64,000 nucleotides of DNA from Alnus glutinosa (GCF_958979055.1 NC_084893.1:27607487-27671486), one strand, 5' to 3'. Positions 1 to 13,286 are shown, numbered from the stretch's first letter. Notes: a model not told the origin generated them from the sequence alone. A program made the numbers and translations.

Positions 1-549
1 CCCGAACCGACAGAAGTTGAAATTAAAAGCAAACCCAAAGTATAACCAGAGCTACAGGAAAAAAAAATTAAAAAAAATTGTAATGTTTTTTCAAATTACT
101 AAAAAATTGTCAATGTCTCCAAGGCCAACAAAAAGACAAAAACTACTTTATAATTTTTTTAATAAAACAAAAATATCCCTATAAATTCGACAAAAGAAAA
201 ATAAAAAAATTTAAAAAAAAAAATAAAGAAAAAATGATTTTTTTTTTTTTTTTTTAAAAAAAAACTAATTTTTTTAACTTCTTTAAATAAAAAGAAAAAA
301 CGAAAATTTTTAATTTTTAATTTTTAATTTGCCCACCCTTGATTTTTATGTATTTATTTTTTTAGTTTTAGTTTTAGATTTTTATTTTTTGAATTTTTGT
401 ATTTTTTAATTATTATTATTAAGGGTATTTTGGTTATTGAGAGAACATTGACAATTTTTTATAATTTGGAGAGACATCGTTCAAATTGAAAGTTTGGGAG
501 ACATTGTCAATTAAGTGGTAGTTTGAAGAGGGTATATAAACTTTACCCT
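1..549. repeat. AT-rich MITE-like element with inverted ends
   Basis: A low-complexity A/T core is flanked by inverted copies of one motif. The phrase aattgtcaatgtctcc near 105 returns in reverse complement as gggagacattgtcaatt near 499. The right end, a purine-rich stretch followed by ggtatataaactttaccc, looks like the edge of a common plant non-autonomous element. The left end lies outside or at the window edge, so class and target-site duplication cannot be judged. No coding potential was seen. Confidence 0.4.
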
Positions 550-2780
550 ATTTATTTAATTTTTGGATTGCCAACACAAATATTTTGTAAAAGATTCATG
601 TTTTCCGAAAATATGCCCCGATTAAACTAAATGTCAAGGAAAATATAAACTCAGTGGTATTTAAATTATAACATGATTTAAATGGCCTAGAAGAATAAAA
701 GAAATCATACAAATGAACGAGGGTTTCGTGCATGGCAATATGGAAAATGGATGCATATTTAATGAGATAGAGATCCCAATAATTTTGTTGTTTATATTGT
801 TAGTAATTTGAACAAACGTTTGAGTCTTTATAAAGTTTACTTGTCTAAATTTCACTCATATTTGATATCTAAATTGTTAAAAATCCAAACAGCAAATTGG
901 TGGAGATCTGTTTAACTTGACAAAAGTCATTTCATTCCATAGAACATTTATTGATCAACTTCTGACTATGGAGCAAATCATTCAATATAGATTGCCATTC
1001 CTTGGCAATTTATCAATGTTTTCTTTTTGTCTAGGCTTGATAACTTATCACTTGCTGCATTGGGTTTAAAGCGTGATTAAACTTTTAATTTTCGGACAAA
1101 TTGATGCCGCTATCCCTAAGTACAACTCATTCATTAAAAGCGTACATATCTTTATGAGTGGCAATGATCAATGGACCCTCCCTAAATGCCAAGAAATTGA
1201 GGCTCTTTCTTTCATATTCTACGTTTAGACTCCATTTTTTTTTTTCTTTCAATCTAAAATGTTTTCAGTATATTTTTGGTGTTTTGCTTTATTTATTTAT
1301 TTTTCTATTCAATGGAAGGGAAAAGGGAGAATTAAAAGAGGTTATTCTAGCTCTTAATTCTAATGGAAGAGAGAGAAAAAAAAATTGAGTGAGAATGCTT
1401 CGTGAAAAGTAATCTATTTGACAACTTGGTGTGCATAAAAGTTGGCACATTTATTAATGGAAGCCCAAGTCCAACCATAAAAGAAATGAGTTTTGTTAAT
1501 GGCCTAAATAGTCAACAAGGAGTCGCCTTCAAAGATAAGAGAAAAACTTTCATTAAAGATTGCCAGATTGATAATAAAGATCCCATTGGGGGAAGTCGCT
1601 TGGAGGAAACAACAATAATGTTACTAATGTGATTACTCAAAATGATGGCAGTAGTTGTTAAAAAAAAAAAAAAAATGGTGCCAATAGTAACAAATTGAGG
1701 CTGGGATTGTCACGTCAAAATTGGCCTTAAAAGATGAAAAATGATATACTTATATCTCTTGTACATTTACGTACAATCAAGTTTTAAATTCACTATTGAA
1801 TTTGTGAGTCCCATAAATTCAAAGATAAATTTTAAAAAAAAATTATAAAAATATGTAAAAAAATCATTTCTCTTAAAAGAGCCACTATGAGGGGGAACCA
1901 ATCTTTAGAAGAAGAGGAGATTTTCTTCTATGCTGAAATATGGGCTTTTACTGAAGAGAGGATGAGCTTCAGTGTTGAGGAGGGAGGGGACGAGGGGTCA
2001 GACTGAATTTTGTCACCAACTAGCTTGTTCCTAGGCCCTAGCTAGTCAGATTGAAACATCTATTATATTAAAAATCACTTGGAATATCCTTTCAGTGAGG
2101 ACAAACATCTTTTTTAAGTTTAACCATTCTCTGGACCCTAAAAATAGCTCTCCTGCTGCAATGGCCCCCCTAAAATCCATTCAACATATTTTGCTTGGAC
2201 TGTCCATTTGCTAGGTCCGTTTGGCTCAACACCAATCGGCCTTTTTGAACACTTCAGCTTTTGGATCCTAGCCTATCGAAGACTGGACAAAGGCCTTGTT
2301 ATTAGTCTTTAAAGTTTGACATGTGGACATGGGTTCGAGTCTTTAAAGTTTGATAACATGAGTGTTTCAATAAATTAGCTAAAAATAAAGAAGAGTAATG
2401 TTTTACAAGGAGGATATGTAAAATTTTTCTAATAATATTTTTATGAAACAAGGAACTATATCCAAGAACACACGTGTGAACGCCATAAAAGTCACATTAG
2501 AGTAGCCGTCAATGCCTCGGTTAAAATTAGGATTAACAATTTATATTAACGTGTCAAATCGATTATTGAAATAACTCGAACTAAGCCCATTTAATTAAAT
2601 GAGTTAAATCTGTTTACCCTTAAAAAAAACAACCTGCTAACTCATTTAACAATCGAGTTGTGTTTACTCTTACAAAAAATTTTGTTAATTTTGTAATAAA
2701 ATCGTGAATGTTAATTTTATATTAAATTCTTGTATGGATTCACGAATATTTTAAAAAAAAATAAAAATTGGGAGGCTAGT
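550..2780. other. gene-poor region, no confident gene
   Basis: No gene is supported here. A 76-codon frame at 1402-1632 (+) has fairly normal composition (it contains KVGTFINGSPSPTIKEM) but matches no family I can name and has no splice-compatible partner. Near 2530-2690 there are short inverted phrases around atttaattaaatgagtta, probably a transposon remnant resembling the element at 61311. The remainder is AT-rich sequence without recognisable structure. Confidence 0.4.
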
Positions 2781-3176
2781 CAAAACTTTGACTGTGGTGA
2801 GTCAAAACGTTGACGGCGGGGAGTGGTGTACTGCCTGGTTCTATTGGTGTGACTGTTGTTACGGCCACACCCTAAACAGCGTGCCTCCCACGGTAGCTCA
2901 GCCCGAAAGCTCACCTCCTCACGCGACAAATGCGCGTCGTCTCCACGGGCTGGTAGTCCTTCCCAACTAGGAAAGCTCTTGAACTCAATTAATTTCCCAC
3001 GCGTCACGAAAAGTACCAAAACCAAAAGGAAAAGGTGACCAGAACCGCCATTGATTCCCAGCTCGATATCCTCAGCCCAGGGTGAATAGAGCTCTACCCA
3101 ATTCCCCCCCCCCCTGGTTACGCGATTGCCCCTGCTGCTTTGAAGAGATCACTCCCCGCCAGCTGTCTTCTCTGAA

Positions 3177-5711
3177 ATGGAGGAAACGATCAGAGCCGTG
3201 GAAGAGATCGTGAGGTATAGGTTCAAGGAAAAGACGCTCTTAGAAGAGGCCCTGACCCACTCATCCTACGCCGAGTCGCGGTCCTACCAGCGGCTCGAGT
3301 TTGTTGGCGACGCGGCGTTGGGGCTCGCGTTCTCAAACCACGTCTACCTGGCCTACCCTGACCTCGATCCCGGCCAGCTCTCCCTCCTACGCGCCGCCAA
3401 CATCAGCACTGAGAAGCTGGCGCGCGTCGCCGTCCGCCAAGGCCTCTATCGCCACTTTAGGCACAATGCCGTGGCTCTTCGCGAGAAGGTTACCTTTTTT
3501 CGACTTTTTGTTAATTCTTCGGGTTTTTCTGTATTATTATGATTTCGTTGGATAGCGTTTTGAAAGTGCATGTTTTTATTGCTTTCAGAAACGAAATTCG
3601 CTTTTGTTAATTCTTGGGTTTTCTTTTTTTTCGTATGAGTAGTTTATGGGTCTGGGAGTCCATAATTATATTTGGGTCGGTTTTATTACTTGAAGTTTTT
3701 GGGTTTTGAATAATAAGTTCTCGGTTAGGTTTTTGAGAGGAATTTGCCTGGATGCGTGTATTCTGGGCTTGTTTAAGGTTAAGATTTGCTTGTATTTGAG
3801 CAAAAAAATTGCTTTATAGGTTCAAGAGTTTGCTGATGCAGTCAGTGAGGAAGATGATACGGTTGTGTATGGTGGATCGGTAAAAGCCCCGAAGATTCTT
3901 GCCGATATTGTAGAGTCTGTGGCGGCTGCTATATACATTGATGTCAATCTCGACCTGCAAAGATTCTGGGTGGTGTGTATGTAACCCTTTTTTCACTTCA
4001 TTCAAAGAAAAATATGATCTTGGTTTTTCTTTTCTTTTTTCTTCTTGTTTGGAGCTTTTCCTCTCTATCTGTTTTATGTATGTCTTTCTCTGTTTGAATA
4101 AATTAAAAGGCATTGTTTATTGAATCCGTGTAGATTTTTAGGGGTCTCTTGGAGCCTATTGTCACGCTAAAAGACTTGCAACAACAACCACAGCCTGTTA
4201 CAATGCTGTTTGAGTTGTGTCAGAAGCAGGGTAAGCAAGTTGACATTAGGCACTGGAGAAAAGGGGCAAAGAATATTGCTAGTGTATATGTCAATGGCAG
4301 GTTTGTTGCCTCGGGTTCTTCTGAGCAGAAGGAAATCGCAAAGCTTAATGCAGCAAGGCAAGCTTTGAGTAAGTTATCGCAATCTAAGCCTACTAACAGT
4401 GGGACGTTTGAATTTTCTGTACGGGGCGATGGGTCATTTGAGATTGAAGGAGCGAAACAAATCTTAAATGAGCTTTGTGGCAAGAAAAAGTGGCATAGGC
4501 CTACTTACAGGTAGGAGCTCCTTTATCATGAGCGGTGAATAATTGGAAGATAATATATATGTGACATTATCTTATCTAGTTTGTATTATGATTGACTTCT
4601 GCTGGTGTCAATGATATTGTGCATTCTCCCCCTATTACTTACAAATTGGAGTTTTTATTTTGAAGATGTTTGCTCTAATAGATGCATACTAAAGTTAGGC
4701 TATGAACATCGTAGAATAGATTTAGTTCATTGCATACTAAAGTTATGCTAGCCTTAATTTCCTTGTGACACGTTGGATATAGTTGACTTTTTATTTCAGG
4801 ACACTACACTTTGTCCGTCTATGGTATGGTGTGAGTTTGATTTGCTAACCAGTGGTTTAGAAAGTTTGCACTTTCTCTGCGTGAGATCCATCCCATTACA
4901 TCTGTCAAACTTTGCTGTCAAAGTATGTATGGGCTAATCATGTGCTTTGAGAAATGTGGCATTTTACCCACTTGTAGCTTAGAAAATTAACACTTCACCA
5001 ACCAGTGATTTAGAAAGGGGAAAAGAAAAATTACAGACTTTTTACCCATCTAGATGTTGGGCATACAATTTTTGGCAGCAGAGTAATGTTTATAGACAAA
5101 ATATAAAGGAAATTAATGGAGTGAACCTTGAGTGGGTAAAGTGTCACTTTTAAAACACAGGTTTTGAAACCGAACCCATCATATACCACAGGTGGGGTTA
5201 AAGTCTTTTTATTAGTTTTCTCTGTGCTCTGAATTATTTGACGGACCCAGGGGTTACAATGACAGGAAACATGTATACTGATCTGTGTGGCAGGTCAAGT
5301 TCACATCAACTAGTGATTTTGTTCTATTAAATGTCAACACTCATGCTTTCATTATGTAGTTTTTATCTGCAATGAATGAGCGTCTTCTTTTTTAACTCCT
5401 CCATGTGTTTTCTCTCGACACCGCCTACCACGGATACAAAATTTTCCTTACAAGGATTCACTGTTTTCAAATTCCCACCTCCTTTTCTATTTTCGCAGAT
5501 ACTGAATCTTAAATGTTATTTTACTATAACTTGCAGCATTGAGAAGGACGTGGGTCTGCCACATGACAAGAAATTTGTGTACTCAGTTCAAATAGCAACT
5601 GTAGACGGTGTTTTAAGTATGACGGGGGATGAAAGGTCAAGAAGAAAGGAGGCAGAAAATTCTGCAGCTTCATATTTAATTCGTGCCTTAAAAGAATCGA
5701 ATTGTTTATGA
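3177..5711 (+). CDS. RTL2: Ribonuclease III-like protein with two dsRNA-binding domains (RTL2 type)
   Basis: Four exons at 3177-3488, 3820-3972, 4134-4510 and 5537-5711, all GT-AG and in phase, encode 338 residues. Residues 1-150 form one RNase III domain: the signature QRLEFVGDAALG carries acidic residues E41 and D45, and ADIVESVAAAIYID carries D133 and E136, so the four metal-binding acids of the family are present. Two dsRNA-binding domains follow (about 175-240, with KQVDIRHWRKGAKN and a basic KEIAKLNAARQAL helix; about 259-335, ending KEAENSAASYLIRAL). One RNase III domain plus two dsRBDs matches plant RTL2, which cleaves double-stranded RNA including pre-rRNA and small-RNA precursors; lack of helicase and PAZ domains excludes Dicer. 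The ATG is the first in frame and begins the conserved domain directly, so there is no obvious targeting peptide. RTL2 rather than RTL3 is inferred from domain count. Confidence 0.85.
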
Positions 5712-6720
5712 TGCTACTTCTTTATTTAGAAGACTAGGAGATAGAAGCAATCACATCTGGTAGGTTTTATTAACTGCTGCATTTAAATGCATGAACTGGA
5801 GAAATTTTTTATGTATCTTGGCTTTGGAACTTGTTCATCAATATCAGACGGAAAACTTTGTGGTGCAAGTGCAGCCATGAGATGTAGGGATTTACTGCAT
5901 GAGTGCATTCTATGCAGGTAGTTGCATGGGTATGACTAATTTCTGCCATTAGTTGTAGTTGGACTGGATCAATCTGACAGTCTAACATGGTTGTAAAAAG
6001 TGAAAATTCCGTATGTATAAATGTATCTATGTCCATTTTCTAGTATTATATACGACTAGGTGATTCTGTGTCAGCATAAGCTACTTCCGTTCTTCTATGG
6101 CATCCTTGTTCATCCTATACTAGTTTGGTTAGCGTAATTAATATGCATTATGTGTGTTCATACACTTTTTCTTTCTCTTTTTCTGCAAAGGGGGATCTTT
6201 ACTACCGCTACTGATGCGGATGGAGGAGACGGGAGGGGAGTTGGCAGGAAAGCTTCCGAGGAAGCAGCCATTTGGCCACCTTCAGGGACATCTGAGAGTT
6301 CCAATTGTCCTTTTCAATAGAACTCGGATGTCCCTCAACGGCAGTAGTGTGATATGTTAAAGAGCACGAACTACTGTATTCATTATGTGCTGACCCATTT
6401 TCAAGCTTTAGAGTTCCCTTCTTATTCTTTTGGTTCTTAATATCAAATTTGCTCTTACTTTTTTTATTTTTTTTATTTTTATTTTTATTTTTTTATAATT
6501 CAATGTGGGGAAAAGGGGATACTCATGTATTTGTTCATATACGAAATGTGTGTGACTAAAATCTCATGGCTTAGTATATATATTAAAATAAAATAAAATA
6601 AAATAAAAAATCTCATGGCTTCCATTATGGTATATTTTCAAAATGTCTTTTAGCTGCATTCTTTCAATCTGTGTTAGTTAATAAGAAGATGATTTTGCTG
6701 ATGTTCTAATGCTCTCCCTA
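5712..6720. other. RTL2-like 3' flank, no gene
   Basis: This probably begins with the RTL2-like 3' UTR, then passes into T-rich and ATAAAATAAAA-type low-complexity DNA near 6460-6610. A phrase around 6205-6320 reads openly in one frame (DADGGDGRGVGRKASEEAA), but it has no start, family match or partner exon, so I do not call it a gene. Confidence 0.35.
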
Positions 6721-6903
6721 GGTTTATAGAGGGATGCTCTCTGATGGACAAGTGGCGGCAATCAAAAGAGCTGAGCAAGGACCACTGCAAGGTGGACTTG
6801 AGTTCAAGACTTAGAGTTATTTTTGCGAGTTCCTCACACGAATCTTGTTGGCCTTGTGAGTTTTTGTTTTGAACAAGGAGAACAGATGCTAGTCTATGAA
6901 TAA
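6721..6903 (+). pseudogene. LRR receptor-like kinase fragment, frameshifted
   Basis: Translation gives VYRGMLSDGQVAAIKRAEQG followed by PLQGGLEFKT, then a stop. After a shift of frame it continues as ELFLRVPHTNLVGLVSFCFE and EQGEQMLVYE, then stops. This is the N-lobe of a plant leucine-rich-repeat receptor-like kinase: the VAIKRA-type lysine strand, the region of the C-helix glutamate, and the LVGLV..CFE.GEQMLVYE strands up to the hinge. An intron-like acceptor (ccctag) directly precedes it, so it appears to be a genomic exon copy and not a retrocopy. No extracellular domain, activation loop or rest of the kinase was found nearby. It cannot encode a working kinase. Confidence 0.75.
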
Positions 6904-7250
6904 TGAATATACGTGTTACACTTTTTTGTAAATTGGTGGTAGTGGTTTTTTAACTCTTTTTTGGTCTATAAACTTAATGTGCGATTTGTTTTTGTAAGGT
7001 GTGGTATCGTGTGTTGTGGTTGTAGTACTTCTAAGCAATAGGCCCAAAGCAAAAGCCTAATCAATACTTCAATTGCTTATAGTCATGGTAAACTCAAACA
7101 ATGGGTGAAATACATGACTGAATTTTTTATTTTTCTTTTCTAACTCAACTTATTCACATGATAATGACAACTGACCCCAGAGCTGTAATTTTCAAATTTG
7201 ATTTTGGTGCTGTCGAAAAAACTACATAAGATATCTTCAGTCAAAACAGC

Positions 7251-8817
7251 TTAGTGTCCAAGAAATTTCATTGCCTTCATAAGGGTCTCCCTAAACCTCA
7301 CCAAGTTTATCTTCATGTTCTGCCCGTCAACATACACAGCTCTTGTAGCATTGTAGCCCTGCAAGAATATAGACATGGGATCAGCAATGACTGGGTGTTG
7401 AGGACCATACATGTCGAAAAGAGAACTCTCCTCTGCCTCAATCTTGTATTCCACATAATGCAGCCCCATCTCGGCTGCCGGTCCACCATAGTAGTTGGTT
7501 GATGCCCAATCCAGCCCCAATGGCACCACCTGCACCACAACCGCCCCGGCAGGCAAGAACATGGCGTTTGCAAGGCCGGCGCCATGGGCTCCGACAATGA
7601 CACTGCACGAGTTGATCACCGCAGAAAACTTTTCCAAATTCGACATCCTATTAGGCGTTGCCACGACAACTCGAAAACCCAGTTCCTCCATAATGCCTAC
7701 CATGTCATCTTCATTCAGAAACGTTCTTGTTTTCCGACGAGATATAAGAACTAACACTGGCTTTGTACCGTTTGTTATGTCTGAAACATTCTTTATCTTC
7801 AAGTTATATGATTCTCTGAGGAAGTGCTTGAAGTCAAACATGGAGTATCCTCCAGGTATATCTGTAGAATTTAAGGCGAGATTGTCGTGGTACTTGAGGC
7901 CTATAACTCCCCCCGAAAAGCAGTGAACACGTCCATCTTTTGCAGGATTTATGACCTCGAAACGAGACAAGTAGTTGAGAATCCGACTGTATTTTCTGAC
8001 CCACCAAGGCTTCAAATCGGTGATGACAAATTGTAGGTGAGATCGGAAGTGGTGGCAGGTGATGAATAAGGGGATGATGAGCTCGTTGAACTCATGAAAT
8101 AGGTTTCCTGTGAAGCCACCGGAGGAGAAGACGACAGCTGGGACATCATGGCTGAAATCACAGTCTGGCGTTGTAGCATTTCCAGAAAGTATTTGCACCG
8201 GCGAGACTCTTTTCATGGCCGTCTCATCCTCTTTCCTTGGATATGGCCGAACCATGTGTTTAACTTGGACGTGAGAGGACTGTAGGTAAGCAGTTAATAC
8301 ATTGTTATCGACTATGATCAGTGGTTTGTTTGTGACACAAACTTCAGAGTGAAGGTCAGAATAGCATGAAAATCCAGTGGTTTTAAGCTGAATTCGATTT
8401 TCTCCTGTTAGCAGAGAAAGAGTAAACCTTGAATAGTTGGGTCCATTTGGAAGCAAGTTACAGTTCTGTAAATGACAAAGAATGCTAAAGATAAAAGAGA
8501 GAGAACCTCTTACTAATCTTCTTAGAAGAGGCTCTGCAACTTCTAAGCCTTTGTTGACCTTTCTGCTGCTGAGCTTCTGCTTCCCTACAGCACCAGACAA
8601 CTCAAATTAGCAAAGCCAAGGAAGAAGAAGAAGAAGTTGAAATCAATACTCAATAAAACAGGAAATGCAAACATAAAGGGGAATTACATGAATCAAATGG
8701 CCGGGTAACATCCGATGAGAAAAAAGCAGCATAAAGGAAGAAGATAAGAAGCAATAATACTACTGAAGTTACACCAAGCTGCAGCCTGGTGGCTAACTCC
8801 TTTCCCATATCCTTCAT
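7251..8817 (-). CDS. GT61-family glycosyltransferase (xylosyltransferase-like)
   Basis: Two exons, 8688-8817 and 7251-8584 (minus strand), join in phase through a split tryptophan codon to give 487 residues. Residues 1-14 are cytosolic and residues 15-33 form a signal anchor (LGVTSVVLLLLIFFLYAAFF), giving type II Golgi topology. Family GT61 is shown by VVFSSGGFTGNLFHEFNELI, the LISRRKTRTFLNEDDMV strand, the GAHGAGLANAMFLPAG motif near residue 375, and the C-terminal YVDGQNMKINLVRFRETL. Plant GT61 enzymes of this kind add xylose or arabinose side chains to xylan and related wall polymers; the donor and acceptor here cannot be read from sequence. The long frame could start in exon 2, but that would remove the anchor and an in-frame stop lies just upstream, so the two-exon model is preferred. 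Several Asn-X-Ser/Thr sites fit a lumenal protein. Confidence 0.88.
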
Positions 8818-9355
8818 CAATCAGGAAAACCTCTTGAAAGACTTGTATATATGGTAGTTAAAAAATGAACATTACCAACAGAAGCATATTTAGTAGTTTG
8901 GTAAGCTTCTGTCATCATATATGTTTTTTATTAATTTTATGTTAAGTTTCGATACACTCAACCATATTAAATAAAGCAGTTGAACTGGATTATTGGATTA
9001 TCTTTTGGTAATTCATGTGCGTATATATAATATTTTTGTCTGGTAGTTAGTGCTTCATTTTCTATTGCTTTGATTCAATCGGCTTGTATCTTTTGCTGCT
9101 TCTCTCGTGGTCAATGAAATGACTTATATATAACAGAGATGGCCTAACCAACTCGGAGACCAAGGCAACTCGACTAAGTCTAAATGGATATAAGCCCAAC
9201 ATGAGGATTCACTTGAGACTTGAGAGCCGGATCCACCAATAAAAGATGGGTTTATGGTTCGGCCCAACGAACCAATGGGCTTGACAGAAGAGCTTCAAAA
9301 TGCCATTTCCCTAGTTTAAGGGTACTCGTGCCTTCTTTTCCTTGTCAAAATGCTT

Positions 9356-9394
<39 letters not shown>

Positions 9395-10685
9395 AAGGGA
9401 AAATGTTTGGTTATTTGTTTGGGGAGGAAACTACACTTATTTTCTTAAATTATTACTTAATTATTTTCAAACTTTTTAGCCCTTTCACTTAGCCCATATA
9501 TATATTACATTTTTTAAAAAAATAAAAACGTTATCTAGCCATGGAGATCCACATCATAGTCGTGGGTCTCTAACCATTGAGACGTACCAACGACTTAATT
9601 GTGAGTCCCTAGCCATAGAAACCCACAGCCAAATCAAGAGTCTTTGGTCGTGGAACCCATGACCAAATCGTGGATCTTTTGCCGTGGAGACCCAAATTCA
9701 GGCCGTGGATCTCCTCCTACGGTTTTTTGTTTAGTATAATTTTTCTTTTGAGTCATGTTTATCGCATGAGACTTATTTTTCGTCAAATTTAATAGAAATC
9801 TTAACTAAATGTGCCAAGTAGAAAAAGGGTTACGTAGTTTTAGGGTCAATTATAACTATTTAAAGTTTTGTGGAGATGTAATTTTTTATTTTTTAATTCG
9901 ACTTATCACATATTTAATCAGTTGTTAAAGTTTGTTACCAAGAAGTTTCTTATGTCATACGTACCTACTCGGTATATATTATATATAGTGGGCTGTCCAG
10001 CTGAGTCAATCAAGTCATGAACCATATATACTTTAGCTAGGCTTGCAAACACCAGCAAAAAGACAAGTGAGATTAGTCTTTACCAAGTTCTAATTTAATG
10101 GATCAACTATGGTCAATGGGAGGTTTAGGGGATGTTTGGAGGGTTTACTAGCTTAATTTTCTAGGCTGTTAATCGAATATTCGAATACCAATTAATTAAA
10201 GTACGTAAAGGACGGCGGCAGGTATTTTTATAGGGACAAATGAGAAAATAATAAATATTAAGATAGGAGATTAAAGCATGAATAAAAATATATTAAAATT
10301 AAATATTAAATAAAATAAAATAAAATTAGTATCTATTCAATATTAACAAATTAATAATTATTTTTTTAGTATATTTTAAATTTCAATTCAAATACCTATC
10401 AAAATGAAACTCGACATTCTGCTGAAACGGCACGGTGCCACTTCAGCTTCTACATTGCTAGCCTTGTTACATTAAAAACTCTTTTACGTTGCTTTTGAAG
10501 ACTATTGCTTATGCCTAATTTTTTTTTTTTATTAACAGATTTAGGTTGTTGTTGATGATAAATTGATTTTTGTTATAATAAGGCCAAATTAGCCAATGGC
10601 CAAGCCCTTTTTCTGGGCAGGGTCGAGTTAATTATTTTGGCTCAAATATATAGATTTAATTATTTATATATGCCTACTATTTAAA

Positions 10686-10730
<45 letters not shown>

Positions 10731-10984
10731 TCATTAATGCTTTACATAACTGTGCGTAATATGTTGCACGTACCAAATTAAAGATGAGTAATGTTCTAAA
10801 ACGACTTGTGCATCTTAAATTTCTATGGAAAATGGTTAATTAATCAAACTTTTAAAAAATATTTCTATTCCGTTCTTTGAATCAAACACATTTTGCAACT
10901 CATTTACTGTGCTTAACCAAATGTAGGAAAGCATTGTAGATGGGTGCATAAGTTTTTGTTTTTATTTTTATTTTTATTTTTATG

Positions 10985-11035
<51 letters not shown>

Positions 11036-11424
11036 CATTTTTCTCTTTGTCGATCTCTTTCAATTCCTACCGAAATAACCATGCACCCTCGATCTCCTCT
11101 CCTCCTCTTTCTTTAGTTTGTCTCTTTATACTCTTACTCTCTCAAACTCTGCAGTACGTGGTCGTTTCAACGTATGTGTTCTTAGGTTTCTTTGTGCCTT
11201 GGTATTGGGGGCTTTGGTAATTAATTAGCTCAAAAAAGTTCAGTGAGCTCTTTTAGCCAAGCTGGGCTTAATTTGAACGATTTTCTCTACGAAGCTAGGA
11301 TAGCTTCTGAAGCTCAAACATTTCATCCTTAATTTGCATTGGGTTTATTGGTTTTGCGTTGTATTTTATCAAATCTCTTTTGCGTTCATTATACTAAGAA
11401 AGACTAATGAAATTGTGTGTAGGC
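8818..11424. other. intergenic region, no gene
   Basis: This contains the GT61 promoter side and then gene-poor DNA. There is a poly-T tract near 9359-9393. At 9540-9720 a short phrase meaning roughly 'cgtgg-tctc-agccatggagaccca' recurs several times in degenerate form, an old tandem or inverted repeat. A long A tract lies at about 10697-10726 and a (CT)n microsatellite at about 10987-11031. Open frames here are low-complexity. Confidence 0.4.
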
Positions 11425-11736
11425 TGTTAGAATATATTAAGAAAATAAATCTGAATATAATATTATTGATTTATATTTCAAAGTCTAGGTCGATTTGTGT
11501 TTTTTTTATAAGTCGATTTAGATTTACTTGTATAGGTCGACTTATTCAACTATAAATAGGGACTTATGTATTGTAAACAAGAAAGTTAATGAGCACATTA
11601 TAACCATTAGGGCTAATTCATAACGGTGAACGTAGATGTCTAACACCAAACCACCCGTATAATTTTCTGTCTCTTTTCTCTCTTGCTTTCGTTGTTATTC
11701 TCGTATTTTAGATTTATATACAAATTAATCTAAACA
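11425..11736 (+). mobile_element. probable solo LTR (copia-like)
   Basis: This 312-bp block begins TGTTAGAATATATTA and ends in CTAAACA, the TG...CA ends of a long terminal repeat. It contains a promoter-like ctataaatagggac at about 11550, followed by a T/C-rich stretch, as in copia LTRs. The flanking pentamers are taggc (11420-11424) and tgggc (11737-11741), four of five identical, consistent with a worn 5-bp target duplication. No primer-binding site, polypurine tract or internal coding follows, so it would be a solo LTR left by recombination. Class is inferred. Confidence 0.5.
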
Positions 11737-12289
11737 TGGGCAATTGCAAGTGCTGGATTTTTTCATCAAAGAACAAGTATATTTACATTTGGAAAATGAA
11801 TTTTTTTTTTTTTTTTTTTTTAAGAAAGAATATTTAAATGATATAGAAAAAAATCGGATCTAAAGTAAATTAAAAAAAGTCATTAATTAACTAATTAAAA
11901 TAGAAAAAGTAACGTTTAGTTAATTAGCTATTTTAGACAAAAATGTAGAGAATTCATTGTGCGCATGATCAGCCTCAACTTTACATGGTACGGTCGATAT
12001 GAAACCTAAGGATAAGTTTTACATGTTAGGTAGATGCATGATGTAATGCATTAATGCATTTTTCCGAAAAATGGAACAAGATTCATGCATTATTCAAAGA
12101 CCAAAAGTTTCTGATAAGGCCTTTGTTTAGTCAATTTAGATTGAGTGTACATATTATGTATCTTAGATTCTCAATATCTTAGAAGCAAATTCCAAAAACT
12201 TTCTTGAGATAATTGCTAATGTCATGGATTGATTGATTACAATATTATGATTAGTATTTTGCTAACTGATACGTCTTCAAGTGTCAAAA

Positions 12290-12326
<37 letters not shown>

Positions 12327-13242
12327 CATGAGAGAGATATATATTTGTGTGTATATATATGTTATACCACATCTTGGCTTAAGATATATGTTATAATATT
12401 AATTAAATAATTAAATTTATAATTTTTTTATAATTTATTTAAACATTTAATATAACTGGTGGCATGGTCAGTTAAAATGGAGAAATTCTACATGTATATT
12501 AAGTGTCCATTAAAAAATGAGGTGGCTTTTAAAATCATCATTGAGCATGTGATTGATCAAATGATAATTTTGATCAAATTGTGATTTTAAAAGCCACCTC
12601 ATTTTTTAATGAACACTTAATGTATTATTAGAATTACTCGTTAAAATTGTATCAAAGCAGATATCTTAAGTTTGAACAATTACTTTATTTTTAATTTCAA
12701 TTAAATATTTCATTAAATACGCCATTTTTTTTACTCATTTTTAAATTTTTTAGATAAATGGTGCATTACAATGCATAAGATAACAATATATAATTCATTC
12801 ATTTAACATGTGGGAGAAACTGGACGTGACTAGCTGTGATGCAATTGTGTGCGTAGCTCATATCTTCCTCAAAAGTATAGACAAAACCATGATCAAATAT
12901 CTCTTCTTAAGGTTGGCGCTGTCTGTCTGCAGTACGTGGTAGCCATAAGAATATCAAGGAGAAGATGCAACAAAAAGTAAGATGAGGATATCTGCGTGTA
13001 TACAAGCATGAGGTTGGCAGCCTCTCCGTGGACCCCCGCAGTGCACTACAGGCAAACACTAAGGGGCTCACAAACACATTCAGTACAGATAAAAGGAGGA
13101 AAAGGGGCTCAACTTTATTAACAAAAAGGACAAAACATATATATAAAGATAAAATCTTGGACAAGAAATGCTGCAAGAACATTTCGGGAAGCTGACCCCA
13201 CAATCGAATAACACCAAGAGCAGGTGGAGCTAGCACCTTCTT

Positions 13243-13286
<44 letters not shown>

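Noticed and set aside
2780-3040. Overlapping open frames just upstream of the RTL2-like gene
   Set aside because: GC-rich promoter or leader DNA; peptides are arginine/serine-rich with no homology recognised.
6154-6360. Frame between RTL2 and the kinase relic
   Set aside because: Starts in a T-rich tract, no family match, and the reading frame that looks best has no start codon.
12907-13236. 109-codon minus-strand frame
   Set aside because: Hydrophobic, no recognisable domain, and it ends in a microsatellite; no splice partner found.
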